From positions 186,001-250,000 of the forward strand of contig JAMZAV010000029.1 of NCBI GenBank assembly GCA_024449915.1: a stretch of DNA of 64,000 nucleotides, in the 5' to 3' direction. The stretch is from Sweltsa coloradensis (lineage: Eukaryota > Arthropoda > Insecta > Plecoptera > Chloroperlidae). The position numbers and the translations under genes are program-made. How positions within the stretch are numbered: position 1 is the stretch's first letter; every line of letters begins with the position of its first letter. The notes under the pieces are model-generated. The model did no database searches. It saw only the letters and a program-made list of their open reading frames with translations, and was not told where the DNA came from. Shown here piece after piece: positions 20,752-30,924 of this stretch.

Positions 20752-21932
20752 TCTTTTTTCTTTTCGTTTTTCTTTTTTCTTTTTTTTCTTTTTTTTTTAT
20801 CTTTATCTTTTTTTTCCTTTTGTTTTTTGTTTTTTTTCCTTTCTTTTCTTTTCTTTTCTTTTCTTTTCATTCTACACCCTTTTTTATATTTGATTCATTC
20901 ATTGGATGAGCGAAGCGAGCGAAGCGAAGATTCCATTTCACTACACTGGAGAAAAAAAAACGAAATGTTTTTTTTTTCTTTATTTCTTTTTTTTGTATTT
21001 TTGTGTGTCTGTTAACACGATTCCGGCTACACCGATACTCCGATTGTGATGAAATTTTATGGAGGCCTTCGAAATCTCTGAACTTAGAACTGCCACGTTT
21101 TTGAGCGCAATCGGGAAATTTTTTCTCATAAAAACGCAATTTTACGATTTTTTTCGAATTTTAAAACATTTCTTCAACTTATAACTCCTACATGCTTTAT
21201 CCGATTGTAATAATTTTTTCACAGAACCTTTAATTTATGAATTAAGATATTCGTGTGAAATTTGAACGTAATCAAAAATTATTTTTTATGAAAATCGAAA
21301 TTTTACGGGTTTTTTCTTTTTTAAAACAATTCTTTGACTTATAAAACCTACATGCTTTATCCTATTGTAATGATTTTTTCACAGAACCTTATGAATTAAT
21401 ATATTTGTGTAAAATTTGAGCGCAATCGAATAACTATTTCTTATGAAAATTTCATTTTTACGATTATTTTCTTTTTTAAAAATTACGATTAATTAAAAAA
21501 ATAAAGTTAATTTTTTATTAATTTCATTTATTTAAAAAAAATCTTCGACTAATGAATGATTTTTTCACAGAACAACAGTAAAAATCCGCGTAACACATGG
21601 CAACTTAGTGCACCAATTACGCTCATCCAACAACGCGGCGGGACTTAAGCGTTTTCCTAGTTAAATGCATATTATAATATATTTTTTTATTTGTTACCAA
21701 AATTGTTGTGTTTAAATGTATTGTTGTTGTAATGCTACTATTTCAAATATTTACAAAAATGTAGTTTATTGTTGTTTCTGCATCTATGTAATTAGATTTA
21801 TTTAGTTGTCCTCCTTTGTTTATTAAGTTTTTATAACTGAATAGGATAGACGTTAAATAAATAATAAATAAATAATAAATAAATAAATAAATAATAAATA
21901 AAATATAAATAAATAAATAAATAAATAAATAA
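20752..21932 (+). mobile_element. LINE 3' end split by Helitron-like copy C
   Basis: The pyrimidine tract and CATTCTACACCC segment (20752-20901) and the distal part from TTAAATGCAT to GGATAGACGTTAAATAAATA (21661-21932) are together the same sequence as 1725-2072. They are separated by copy C at 20902-21660. The (TAAA)n tail runs directly into the reverse-oriented SINE1 tail at about 21932. Confidence 0.7.
20902..21660 (+). mobile_element. Helitron-like element, copy C, with known empty site
   Basis: Forward copy starting TTGGATGAGCGAAGCGAGCG and ending GCGTTTTCCTAG. The hairpin is AACGC (21632-21636) with GCGTT (21649-21653), four bases before CTAG (21657-21660). The inverted start CGCTCATCCAA lies immediately upstream. 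The uninterrupted LINE tail at 1843|1844 shows that the insertion lies between A and T with no duplication, if the element is taken as TTGG...CTAG; one- or two-base shifts cannot be excluded because the flank is TT. The interior carries two to three units of the ~170-base repeat. Confidence 0.8.
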
Positions 21933-22230
21933 ATTTAATTTAGAGTCTACCCACTCAGTTATATAACTGATTTTCAGTGGGGGACTTTAAATCAAAGCGA
22001 CCAAGCCAACCCTGCAGGCCCCGACGCAATCGACGAGTGAGCGATAACCAACCAAAGATCGATATTTTAAATAGGAAATATAGCAATCAGTGGTATGGAC
22101 AGTGCGAACACCCGCGAATCAACGCCAGAATCAACAGGGCTGATTCAGAACAACTCTGGAATTTATTATGTGCTTCGTTGCTAGGACGGCTCTAAAGTCA
22201 CCGTTTACAAACTCCTAAGACAAGAAGAAT
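21933..22230 (-). repeat. SINE1, lacking its tRNA head
   Basis: From the tail hairpin region (CAGTTATATAACTG at about 21957-21970) through the body to CTCCTAAGACAAGAA. The tRNA-like head is missing, as in a 5'-truncated insertion. Its (ATTT)n tail on the minus strand merges with the LINE's (TAAA)n on the plus strand, giving a tail-to-tail junction at 21855-21932. The frame at 21977-22195 is a chance translation of the SINE. Confidence 0.7.
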
Positions 22231-22687
22231 TTTATATTTATAAAAAAATATATTACTGAAATTGAATATGGGTGCAGGTGTCATAACCTTGGTTCACAGA
22301 CAACGACAGGTCATCATGCAAATGTTTAGTAGGTTCCTGTTTTATCAATGCACCTAGTTACATTTTAAATCTTCATCTTGGAAACAACTCTGACGAAAAA
22401 GTATTAGAATATCATGGTAAAAATAATTTGCATTCTAGAAGTAAAGCAGGGCGTGGATATGAGTAAGGTTTAGACTAGAAGGTTGACAGCCGCTCCCAAC
22501 ACCCCCGACCGTCCTTCCCCATTGGAAACAATCGGTTGTTGGACAAAAACTGTCACCATTTCCAGTAGGTCAGCCATTTCTCACATGAGCTTAGTAGATC
22601 CACGTTACACCGTTCATTATGTCAAAGGTTTTATTCACTTTGGATTTAAATGCAGACCCAAATTATATTAATGTATGGTTGTATAAA
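22231..22687. other. No gene seen
   Basis: AT-rich to 22470, then a slightly GC-richer 150 bases with no recognised repeat. Confidence 0.4.
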
Positions 22688-23259
22688 CTAGGAAGCTTCG
22701 CAAACGCTTTTATTATTCGCGTTGATAGATGAGCTTTTTTGTAAGTTTTTAGTTTGTGTGGGATCTCTTTACTTTTGCAAGAGCTTTTTGAACGCATTGT
22801 AGGTGATTGTTGTCAAGTTTCTATTGTTACTTGTTAATTGTTAAAATGCACCTCAAAAAACTCATATTAAAACCTTTATCCTATGGATTCTGGCTAACTT
22901 TTTCATTTTTTTCTTTCAAAATGCAATACATAACCATTACCTTAATGAACATAAAAATATGAACGTTGTAGCCCCATCCGTTTGGTCAGAATCGGCCCAA
23001 ATGTCACGAGAATATCGCACTAAAAATCGAAAAAAATCGTAAAAGTATGATATTCATGAGAAATATTTCTTCAATTGTACCAAAAAACGTGGCGGATCTA
23101 AGTTCAAAGATTTCGAAGGCTCCCCTCCAATTTTTATCACGATCGGATATGCCGTTTGCCTGGTAGAGAGCAAACAAACAGACAAAAATTCAAAAAAAAA
23201 AATGGAGCAACATTTTTTGAGGGGTCAGTGAAATTGAAGTCTTCGCTTCGCTCATCCAA
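22688..23259 (-). mobile_element. Helitron-like element, copy D
   Basis: Minus-strand element starting TTGGATGAGCGAAGCGAAG (right edge 23259) and ending CTAG (22688-22691). The AACGC/GCGTT stem is kept with a different loop (TTTTATTATTC). The shared block AACGTGGCGGATCTAAGTTC occurs at about 23087-23106, followed by an ACAGACAAAAATTC tract. It is the closest relative of copy E. No coding capacity. Confidence 0.7.
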
Positions 23260-23430
23260 TTAGTTTAGGTGATGTGATATGCTCGATGTGAGCTAAGCCA
23301 CCACCATTTTAAATACAAGTTATATTTCGATAACTTTTGATTTACGAGTTGGGCTTCATATCTTCAGTTTTAAGTACAAAATGTGACGCTAAGATTTCGT
23401 TAGTAACAACATAGGCCTAACAGTCCTTCT
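23260..23430. other. Spacer
   Basis: Short AT-rich spacer between two elements. Confidence 0.4.
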
Positions 23431-23707
23431 GCGGTCTGATTCTGTAAAATTGTTATGGAAGATAACGATCGTTATCCGGCACTTTAGCGACAATTTGCGT
23501 GTCGACTGATTCTGTAAAATGATAGCGATCTCTATGATAACAGAATGAAAAAGGAGTCGCTATGCTATGCTATCAAGATACGATAAATGCGGCCGTAGCG
23601 ACTATTTTACAGAATCAGGTCGATAACGATAATTTATAACGATTGATTTTCATATCAACCGTGATCGCTATCGCTATCGTAGCGACTATTTTACAGAATC
23701 GCACTGC
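23431..23707. mobile_element. MITE with nested GATTCTGTAAAAT termini
   Basis: The outer ends are GATTCTGTAAAAT at 23438-23450 and its reverse complement ATTTTACAGAATC at 23688-23700. A second inner pair is at 23508-23520 and 23604-23616. Between them are repeated TAGCGAC and TCGCTA strings. The inner 109-base structure looks like one MITE inside another, or a tandem duplication of half-elements. The terminal repeat may extend outward (GCGGTCT against GCAGTGC). No transposase and no clear target duplication. Confidence 0.65.
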
Positions 23708-23734
23708 TGGAGAGAATAAAGCCATCCGCTGATT

Positions 23735-23890
23735 GAGGTGCAGGCCCAAAGCATTTGACTCTAGGAGGACGCGGGTTCGAATCCTGCACCCGATAAGGAG
23801 TGGAATAATAATTGTCTTTCACCCTCATCTACCACCACTCATCGACTCTAATAGCAATATTGCAACAATAGAGACGTAAGTAATAAATAT
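23735..23890 (+). repeat. SINE3, tRNA-derived
   Basis: The head has CAAAGCATTTGACTCTAGGA and the B box GGGTTCGAATCCTG at tRNA-like spacing. It continues into a body (TTTCACCCTCATCTACCACC, CATCGACTCTAATAGCAATA) that is also found reversed at about 5003-5075 and partly at 19940-19975. Confidence 0.5.
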
Positions 23891-25243
23891 CGATCTCATT
23901 GTTTCTGGAGACGGACTATGAAATTCATGTCTTAGCGTTAGAAACCCATGATATCCACGTTTCATAACCATAGTGATATATTACAAAATCTAAAAATTAG
24001 TTAAATTTACATGTCAAATTACAAGATTAAATGTAGGATCGGGGATTTGGAACTCTAGAAATATTATATTAGAGTTCACCATCCAAATAGATGGTTATCT
24101 CCTCCCTCGCAAGCAACTGAAATTCTCAGTAATTTACAGTTCATACCGAAACATATCCGAGAAAATCAAAACTTAAAAGTTCGAATTCTACACTAAAACT
24201 CGTTTGTCTAAAAATTTAGATTTACAATATGCTTCAGAAAGAATCTAGAGAGTCGATGTATGTAGCAATAATAACTATACTTGTGTCGTATATGTCGTAA
24301 TATGGAATTGTGTGATAAGTTTTCAATGCCATCGAAATAAAATCAAGGAATTATTTTACTTGTTTTAAAAGAACAATGAAACAAGCTGATAGCAGTTGAA
24401 GTAGGAAGGTAATACACAGACGTGATATCGCTGTTGCATATATAGAGAATACTAAGCATTTATACTTGTTCACTAAGACGGATTTTGTATCACTTTGTGC
24501 AAAATTTCTGACAAATTCCGTAGAAAAATTGGAATGTGAAATAAAAAATGATACGAGAAATTTATAAATATGCAAGAGTGTGAATTTTGATATTTTATCA
24601 CATAACACTTTGCATACACATGTGTCCTACATTTTGTTTTCTTCCAATTTTGTCTTCGAATCTTAAACCAGAACAGGGACAAGTTTATCGATAGTTTAAG
24701 ATACAAATAACAAACATTCCCGATGGTTGGCTGTGTGTTCAAATGAAGTCAAGTTGAAGATAAGTTTGCTATCGAACATATTCCTCCCGACGGCACGAGA
24801 TTGCTTCTAAAGTGTGTCAAGGTCATATCGTAATGAACAACGTGGCAGATCGACCATGAAACGAGTTTCTCGCCAATGTGAATAAACCAACAAAAGCATA
24901 GACTAGTAAAGTCAAGAGATGGTTGTTGTTTTATAATTGAGTTTATTCCTGATTAGGCACGAGTTCGATTTCCGGTTAATATCAGGAGCTCAATGTTTAT
25001 TGATGCAGTGAACAGTTTTAAATTTGCATCATAGAGAATCGTTAAAAACTTTATGAACATTTACCGACAGGACTGGTGAGAAATGAAGTTTTTATTTCAT
25101 TATCATAGGTTATTATCACATTATTTATCATAAGACATTATCGTAGCTCATTATAGCACGACGACATGACATTGCGTTGCCCAGCGATACGATGCGTTGC
25201 GATTGTTTAGACTAATAAGGCGCCAGCTGCGTGCGATATAGAA
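23891..25243. other. No gene seen
   Basis: AT-rich. The frames at 24351-24742 on the minus strand lack domains. At 25174-25200 the sequence CATTGCGTTGCCCAGCG...GATGCGTTGCG contains inverted copies of the neighbouring array unit. Confidence 0.4.
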
Positions 25244-25384
25244 ACGCAGCGCAACGCAGCGCAACGCAACGCAACGCAACGCAACGCAACGCAACGCAAC
25301 GCAACGCAACGCAACGCAACGCAACGCAACGCAACGCAACGCAACGCAACGAAACGCAACGCAACGCAACGCAACGCAACGCAA
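25244..25384. repeat. (GCAAC)n pentanucleotide array
   Basis: About 28 units of GCAAC. Most of the array is perfect; there are AGCGC-type variants at the left end and one GAAAC unit in the middle. Because the unit length is not a multiple of three, the minus strand is open in two overlapping frames, giving a periodic Arg-Cys-Val-Ala-Leu peptide; this is a property of the array, not a gene. Confidence 0.95.
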
Positions 25385-26440
25385 TATTATACATCGAGCT
25401 TTATTTATAAACCACTTGTATGTCCGTAACATTCATTTTTGATTATAAAACGGTGCATGTTAACAGTTAAAATTAAAAATTACTTATTCAGCTGTTTGTG
25501 TGCACAAAACAATTGTGTTATTGAAATAACACTTCCCTCTCATTTATATTAACCACGATTTAATTTATTTAATGTATTTAAAGCATATTATACGTTTTAG
25601 TTGTAAAGCAAATTAATAAATGAGTTGCACAAATACAAGGCGTATTTCATAATAGTATTTGTAATCAGTAATTAACCAATATTCAACATAAATGTCTGTT
25701 TAAAATGGTTATATACACATTATAATTTAAAGTCCATTTAATGTGATTTTCCCTGGATTAAGAAATGGAAAATTAAGTAGGGCACTATACCATAGCCAGC
25801 ATCGCTTAGCTAACGAGATCCCTCTTTGCTCATGTTCCGTGTTATTGAAGGGGACTCTGTGTAGCAAACTAGGGCACGCGAAGCCCAGCCCTTAGATAAC
25901 CGTCAACATGACAGTGTCAATGTGGTGTGTTCATGTTTTCTTATAGAACATTCCTTTAGAATTCAGAGTGAAAGGTTTATTGAACATCCTCCCTGCCTTC
26001 ATATGACACGTTAAAACATCTCACATCTCACATGTCTCGGGAAGTTAACGACGAAACCATTCACTATAATATTGACAGGGGTGCTTCTGTTGGCTTAGTG
26101 AGTAAATTCTAACAGAAATCAATGAACAGTCCTAGTATTTAGTATTTTCATCCTATTGAAAACTGATACATACACACTTACAAGATGAATCATTTCATAA
26201 AATTAGAGCTGTTGGTGTACCAAGTGGAAACTGGTTCTAGAAGTGAAATCACGTTTCTGGTTTTCTCCACTTTTGAGCTGGAGTTATAGTAAATTGCAAC
26301 CTCGATTCCAGAGCAATATCACTATAGCTGGAAATTATTACATGACATACATCCCTTGTTTAATAAATATTATTCGTGTCTATTAAATGTGATTTTATTT
26401 TAATATTACACGCACGAAGATAAGGAAAAAACTAGGAGTA
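25385..26440. other. No gene seen
   Basis: AT-rich with no recognised repeats. A GC-richer patch at 25790-25910 (CACGCGAAGCCCAGCCC) has no identified relative. Confidence 0.4.
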
Positions 26441-26760
26441 GAGAGTTAAAACTTTTAAGCTAGGAAAAGAAAAGCTGAGGTGGTTTGGACACATGAAAAG
26501 GATGCATAATGACAGGATTTCCGAAGATACAGTATAAATAAGACGCAGGAAACAAACAGAGAAAAAGAGGGAGGCCCAGACTGAGATGGGAAGAAGTTTT
26601 AGCTATGGATTTAAAAAGGTGAAATGCAGCTTGGGAAAGGATTAACCAGAAAAGATGTTGGGAAGAACGAAAAATATGGCAAAAACTGGTGGAGGTCCCT
26701 GAGGAAGAAGACAGTGAAGAGGAAGAAAGTTGAGTAGATGATGCAGAGGAAGAAAAAAAT
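26441..26760 (+). pseudogene. Non-LTR LINE ORF2 C-terminus, decayed
   Basis: Conceptual translation from about 26461 gives LRWFGHMKRM, then after a stop KKRGRPRLRWEEVLAMDLKR and WERINQKRCWEERKIW. This order (WFGH-x-RM, then GRPR-x-RW, then a Trp-rich tail) is typical of the end of ORF2 in several non-LTR retrotransposon clades, just after the reverse transcriptase. At least two in-frame stops show it is dead. The RT catalytic part is not present. An acidic run (EEEDSEEEES) ends the frame. Confidence 0.6.
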
Positions 26761-26935
26761 TATGTGGGAGAAGCGTCAGGCATGGCTAGCCGGCTTTGAT
26801 AAGCCCGGGGAGCCAAGAATGTGGTGGTAACTCCCACCTCCAACACGACTTTGTTGGAAATAGTGCTCGATAATAACAATCATCAAAACTCATTTCCAAC
26901 AATGTCAGGTTGAGTGGTGTTCTTCACACCGATAT

Positions 26936-27790
26936 CTAGGGCACGAAACTATTTTTTGCCGAGATTGCCAGGCTCAGCGTTTCTTCATCATCATCTTCAT
27001 CGTCATCTTCATCCTGCATCTGCTTCTCCACCAATTTTCTCCACTCTTTCCTGTCCTCCCACAGCTTCAATTCCGTCACCTGGTTCCACGATTCACCTCT
27101 CTCTTCAACGTCTCCTTCGATCAATCTTCCGCATCTTTCTCTCGGTCTTCCTACTTTTCTTTTACCTTCCTCTCATCCTTCGAAGTCTCGTCTTGGGATC
27201 CTATCCATATCCATCCTCTTCATATGACCAAATTCCTTTCTTATAACGTCGCTTCTAATCCTGTCCAGTTTTGTAACTCCCTTGATACTTCTTAAAAACT
27301 TCATCTCTGCTGCTTCCAACTGACTCTCTTTCTTTGATACAACTGTCCAGGTTACTGCACTATAGGTAAGTATAGGTATGAAGTATGCTTTATAGAAAAT
27401 AACTTTGCATCTCTGTGGAAAGAGCTCGATCCAAAGCAGCTTTCGCACCAGTTGATAAAATCCTTCGGCTTTTTGTACCCAAGCTGTTACTTCTCTATTT
27501 ACTTTAGCATCTTTTGTCAAGATACTTCCTAGGTACTTATATTCTTCCTTTTCTTCTTATACTTTTCCACGAAGTCTTTACTTTTCTTGATTCTTAGGCA
27601 TGCCTTTTATATCCTATTTCATAACTCAACATTTACTTTTATTCTGACTAATACTTAACCCAAACTCTGTTGAAACTACATTCCATCTCTCCTCCTTTTC
27701 TTGCACCTCTTCAACATTCTCACCCAAAATTAATACATCAACGCTCATATTAATAAATATTTTCTCACCCTGGAAGTGAATATTATTCGA
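26936..27790 (-). pseudogene. Non-LTR LINE reverse transcriptase, C-terminal part, decayed
   Basis: On the minus strand the order is: VDVLILGENVEEVQ near 27700-27740, corresponding to the RT motif with the catalytic Asp pair but with one Asp apparently lost; SISQNKSK; KYLGSILTKDAKVNREV at about 27490-27535; a long intact stretch with PILTYSAVTWT and EMKFLRSIKGVTKLDRIRSD; FGHMKRMDMDRIPRR; and after a frame break VGRPRERCGRLIEGD and RKEWRKLVEKQ. The part between RKE and FGH is shorter than usual, indicating an internal deletion. It is a second LINE 3' end facing the copy at 26441-26760, so two related LINE ends point at each other across about 180 bases. Confidence 0.7.
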
Positions 27791-29203
27791 ATAATTACGC
27801 TTCCATCAATATTTACAACCGTTTAAAGTGTCAAATTATTTATATTTTTCAACAGTTTTACTTGAGTACAGGAAAAACGATATCAACTATTTATAGCCTA
27901 TTTAATTGTTTTGAAATTATTTGGCCTATATGAACACACAGTCACAATTTGAAAACCATGTTTAAACACACAAGATTCTAAACAGGAATGAAGATACTAT
28001 AATTTACCGGACCAACCACACATTCAAGATAGGATGGAGCGAATAGCAACAGAAGACGGTAAAGAGTTGAGATTTTGGATTCAGCCGAAATGAGATAATC
28101 AGTGAAGGGGTCTTAAAAAGCTGGACACTTAAAAGGACTGTGTTCTTGGTAATTAACCATGGCTTTGTTAACTGACAATTTATGAAATTAATAGATTTTT
28201 CAATCCAAACTTTCGTACTGGATCCTATTAGTTTAATTTTACTGTATATTTCCTGCCCTATATAAACGTCACAGGTCAGCCAGTGAATGGTTTATTTTTA
28301 AATTGAGAAATTAACAGGCAGGTGCATTTTGGGAATCCTAAGTTAAAAAGCTTAGCACAAATTGAAATTCAAGTTTCAGATTGTAAATTTTTTAATCTGA
28401 AAATTTGATTCTCACCATGGTTGCTTTTGTGTAAATTAATAGATCCATATTTCATAACCGAAAAGCCCATTCTGGAGGTCTAAGGTTCGGCTCTTTCTGC
28501 CGTTCATCCTCATTCAATGTTTTACCAAGAGTTTTTCCAGTTAGAAGGTAATCATCGAGATTTAATTTTTAAAAAAGTTTTGAACGGTCTTCATTAAACT
28601 ATCTAATATCCATTCACCGAAATTAACCAGCTACACACTAGGCCTACCCTTCCACTCGGGACGTAAAGGATCCGTGAAGGATGGAGCGATGTAAATGAAA
28701 TAAGTAATTACACAATTAAAGTGTTTAATAAAGAAGTTAATATATTTTGTACTCGTTTTATAGCTTTTTAGTTATTCTGTTGAGATTTGACATGCATAAT
28801 TACAACTTTCTTTATATTATTAACATGTTTGATATATTCGTTTTCAGTTCATAACCATCTCTTTTCATCTCTGTGTATCATTCTCAATGTCTTGTGATTT
28901 ATTTAGATGTAGTTTAAGGGTTTAATAAATAAATAAATATTCTATAATTTATCCGGATTAATTAATATTCATGTATGAGAATCTAGTATTTATCTCGAAC
29001 TTAATTTTCAAAATTTCACGTTTAACCACCAAAACTTGCAAACACCTCCATGCATTTTAAACCGGTGGCACTTAAAAGCTCTCCGTCATCTTGGTTAATG
29101 ATATTCGTAAATGTTCGTCAAGTAAGTCCTCGTCTTGTGAAGTGTTTTGGTCGTCGCGTCCTTGTTTTTGTCGGCGGTGACGAAGACGCGGAGAAAACAC
29201 TAG
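27791..29203. other. No gene seen
   Basis: AT-rich. A (TAAA)-type short tail at 28921-28940 (TTTAATAAATAAATAAATAT) could mark another decayed LINE end. Confidence 0.4.
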
Positions 29204-29211
29204 TGACGTCA
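29204..29211. promoter_or_regulatory. CRE palindrome TGACGTCA
   Basis: Perfect 8-bp CRE/ATF site within a CpG-containing patch (29110-29230). The larger string CTAGTGACGTCACGACTAG is nearly symmetrical. A purine-rich block (29270-29365) follows. No transcript start or gene can be tied to it, so this may be chance. Confidence 0.3.
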
Positions 29212-29743
29212 CGACTAGAGACAAAGAAGACGAGCAATATGTTTATGAAGCTTCAGACGTACGGGGAGCAAAAACGAGGCGAGGTTGTTGAGGAGAGTAC
29301 AAAAGTTTCTGTACTGAATGAGGGGAGAGAGAAAGAGGGTTAGGGAGGGGGGAGGGGAGAGAGAGACTGATTTGAGAGGACGTGAACATACTTCTTGAGA
29401 AAGTTTTCTCTCTGAATAGTATACACGTTGTCAACGATTTCCGGTCGTAATCTTGTTTATCCCGTTAACAATATTAGATTATCAACTTAGGTCTGTTTTA
29501 TGTAATTAAATAAATAAATAATAAATAAATAAATAAATAAATAAATTAATTAAAAATAAATAAACAAATAAATAAACAAATAAATAAATAAATAAATTGT
29601 ATTTAGAGTTTAGAGTCTACCCACTCAGTTATATAACTGATTTTCAGTGACGGACAGTAAATCAAAGCGACTAAGCCTACCGTGTAGGACCCGACGCAAT
29701 CGACGAGTGAGCGATAACCAAACAAAGATCGATATTTTTAATA

Positions 29744-30614
29744 CTAGGAAAACGCTAAAGTCGTTGTTAGACGAGTGAGTGAGCCATGTGTTTGAGTACC
29801 CGGTAACATTACTTTTCTTCCCCCTGCCTTAGTCCTCCCCAGCCTATCATAGGCTACAGTGGAGCATTATGGCCTAAACAATGACCTAAACTTAAATACC
29901 CTATTATTTATACGAATATTATAATCAAACTTAAATGCAAATGTTCCCACGTACTCAACACATGACTCTCTCACTCGTCTAACAACGAATTAAGCGTTTC
30001 CCTAGTCAAGTTGGCTAAAGCGCCCTTATAGCCGAAATGTGGGAGACGTGGGTTTAATGGTCGGGAAAGATTTTGTTATTTCTGGATTGTATTTTTTAAA
30101 TTATTTAACATGTTTTGAAATACATTTAACGCAGTGCAGTCCATCATCTGTGACAATACTATGGAAAACATAGCCAGTACGAAATACGTGAAAATATTGC
30201 AAGGTTTACTCAATCTACGAGCGGAACTTAGGGGTACCTTGACGTCCAACATTCGATTAACCTTGGACACGGCATTTCACAGCCAGGTAAATAACAAACA
30301 AAAAATATTATTTCAAAATGAAAACCATTGTCGTTAAAATAATTCCTATACATTTCAACGTATTTTTCAGTTTTTTTATTTCTTGCAGGTTTAAATCGCA
30401 ACGGATTGTGCTCATTTTGTTAGCAGTTCTCAGTTACCTGGTCACGGATGTCTGTTTAAAATTTCAGCTCAGTCTATTTGGCCGTTCGGCCGTATGGGAC
30501 CGGACAGACAGACATTTAACATACATTTAACATTTAACATTTAACAGAATTAATCACGACCAAGGCCCGATCGAGTAGCGTTGTAGACTACGTTCGCTGC
30601 GCTCACTCGTCTAA
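29744..30614 (-). mobile_element. Helitron-like element, copy H, inserted in SINE1
   Basis: Minus-strand start TTAGACGAGTGAGCGCAGCG (right edge 30614), end CTAG at 29744-29747. The hairpin is AACG/CGTT, one pair shorter than in copies A-C. A second CTAG end in the opposite orientation lies at 30002-30005, so 29744-30005 is a 262-bp inverted pair of 3' ends. Beyond it come a tRNA-like SINE2 segment (30006-30130) and a unique part shared with copy I. The insertion falls between A29743 and T30615 within the SINE1 body, with one substitution relative to other SINE copies. The family is non-autonomous. Confidence 0.75.
30006..30130 (+). repeat. SINE2 tRNA-like segment within copy H
   Basis: Contains GTTGGCTAAAGCGCCC, GAATGTGGGAGACGTGGGTT and TTTCTGGATTGTATTT, matching the tRNA-like repeat at 39583-39700 and, in reverse, 35885-35999. 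The B box is decayed here. It is present at the same place in copies H and I, so it was captured before they diverged. Confidence 0.55.
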
Positions 30615-30924
30615 TGAAATATAGCAATTAGTGGTATAGACAGTGCGAACACCCGCGGATCAACGCCAGAATCAACAAGGCTGATTCAGAACAACTCTGA
30701 ATTTATTATGTGCTTCGTTGCTAGGACGGCTCCAAAGTCACCGTTTACAAATTCCTAAGGCAAGAACTGATGGACTCAAGTCCAAATCAGAAGTTAAAAT
30801 ACTTCTGACTTTGGCGGGAATCGAACCCTGGACCTTCTGCATTGGAAGCAGATACGCTAACCACAAAACCAACGAGCCACACGAAGACCATCGAGCCACA
30901 CAAAAAAAATCCACATTTAGTAAG

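Larger units (their letters stand above)
29508..30901 (-). repeat. SINE1, near full length, split by Helitron-like copy H
   Basis: The (ATTT)n tail (29508-29596 as AAAT units on the plus strand), tail hairpin and first body part lie at 29508-29743. The body resumes at 30615 (TGAAATATAGCAATTAGTGG) and ends with the tRNA-like head up to about 30882. A 20-base duplication of CGAGCCACAC follows to 30901. The 50.5 and 54.5 kb copies show the uninterrupted form at this point. Confidence 0.8.

Noticed and set aside
25244..25384. Regular direct repeats as a possible CRISPR array
   Set aside because: Units are five bases with no spacers, and the window is eukaryotic.
25151..25432. Two overlapping open frames with Arg-Cys-Val-Ala-Leu repeats
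   Set aside because: Produced by the (GCAAC)n array, whose five-base unit contains no stop in these frames.
29050..29343. 97-codon frame over the CRE-containing patch
   Set aside because: Composition is mixed, no domain, and the second half is a purine-rich low-complexity tract.
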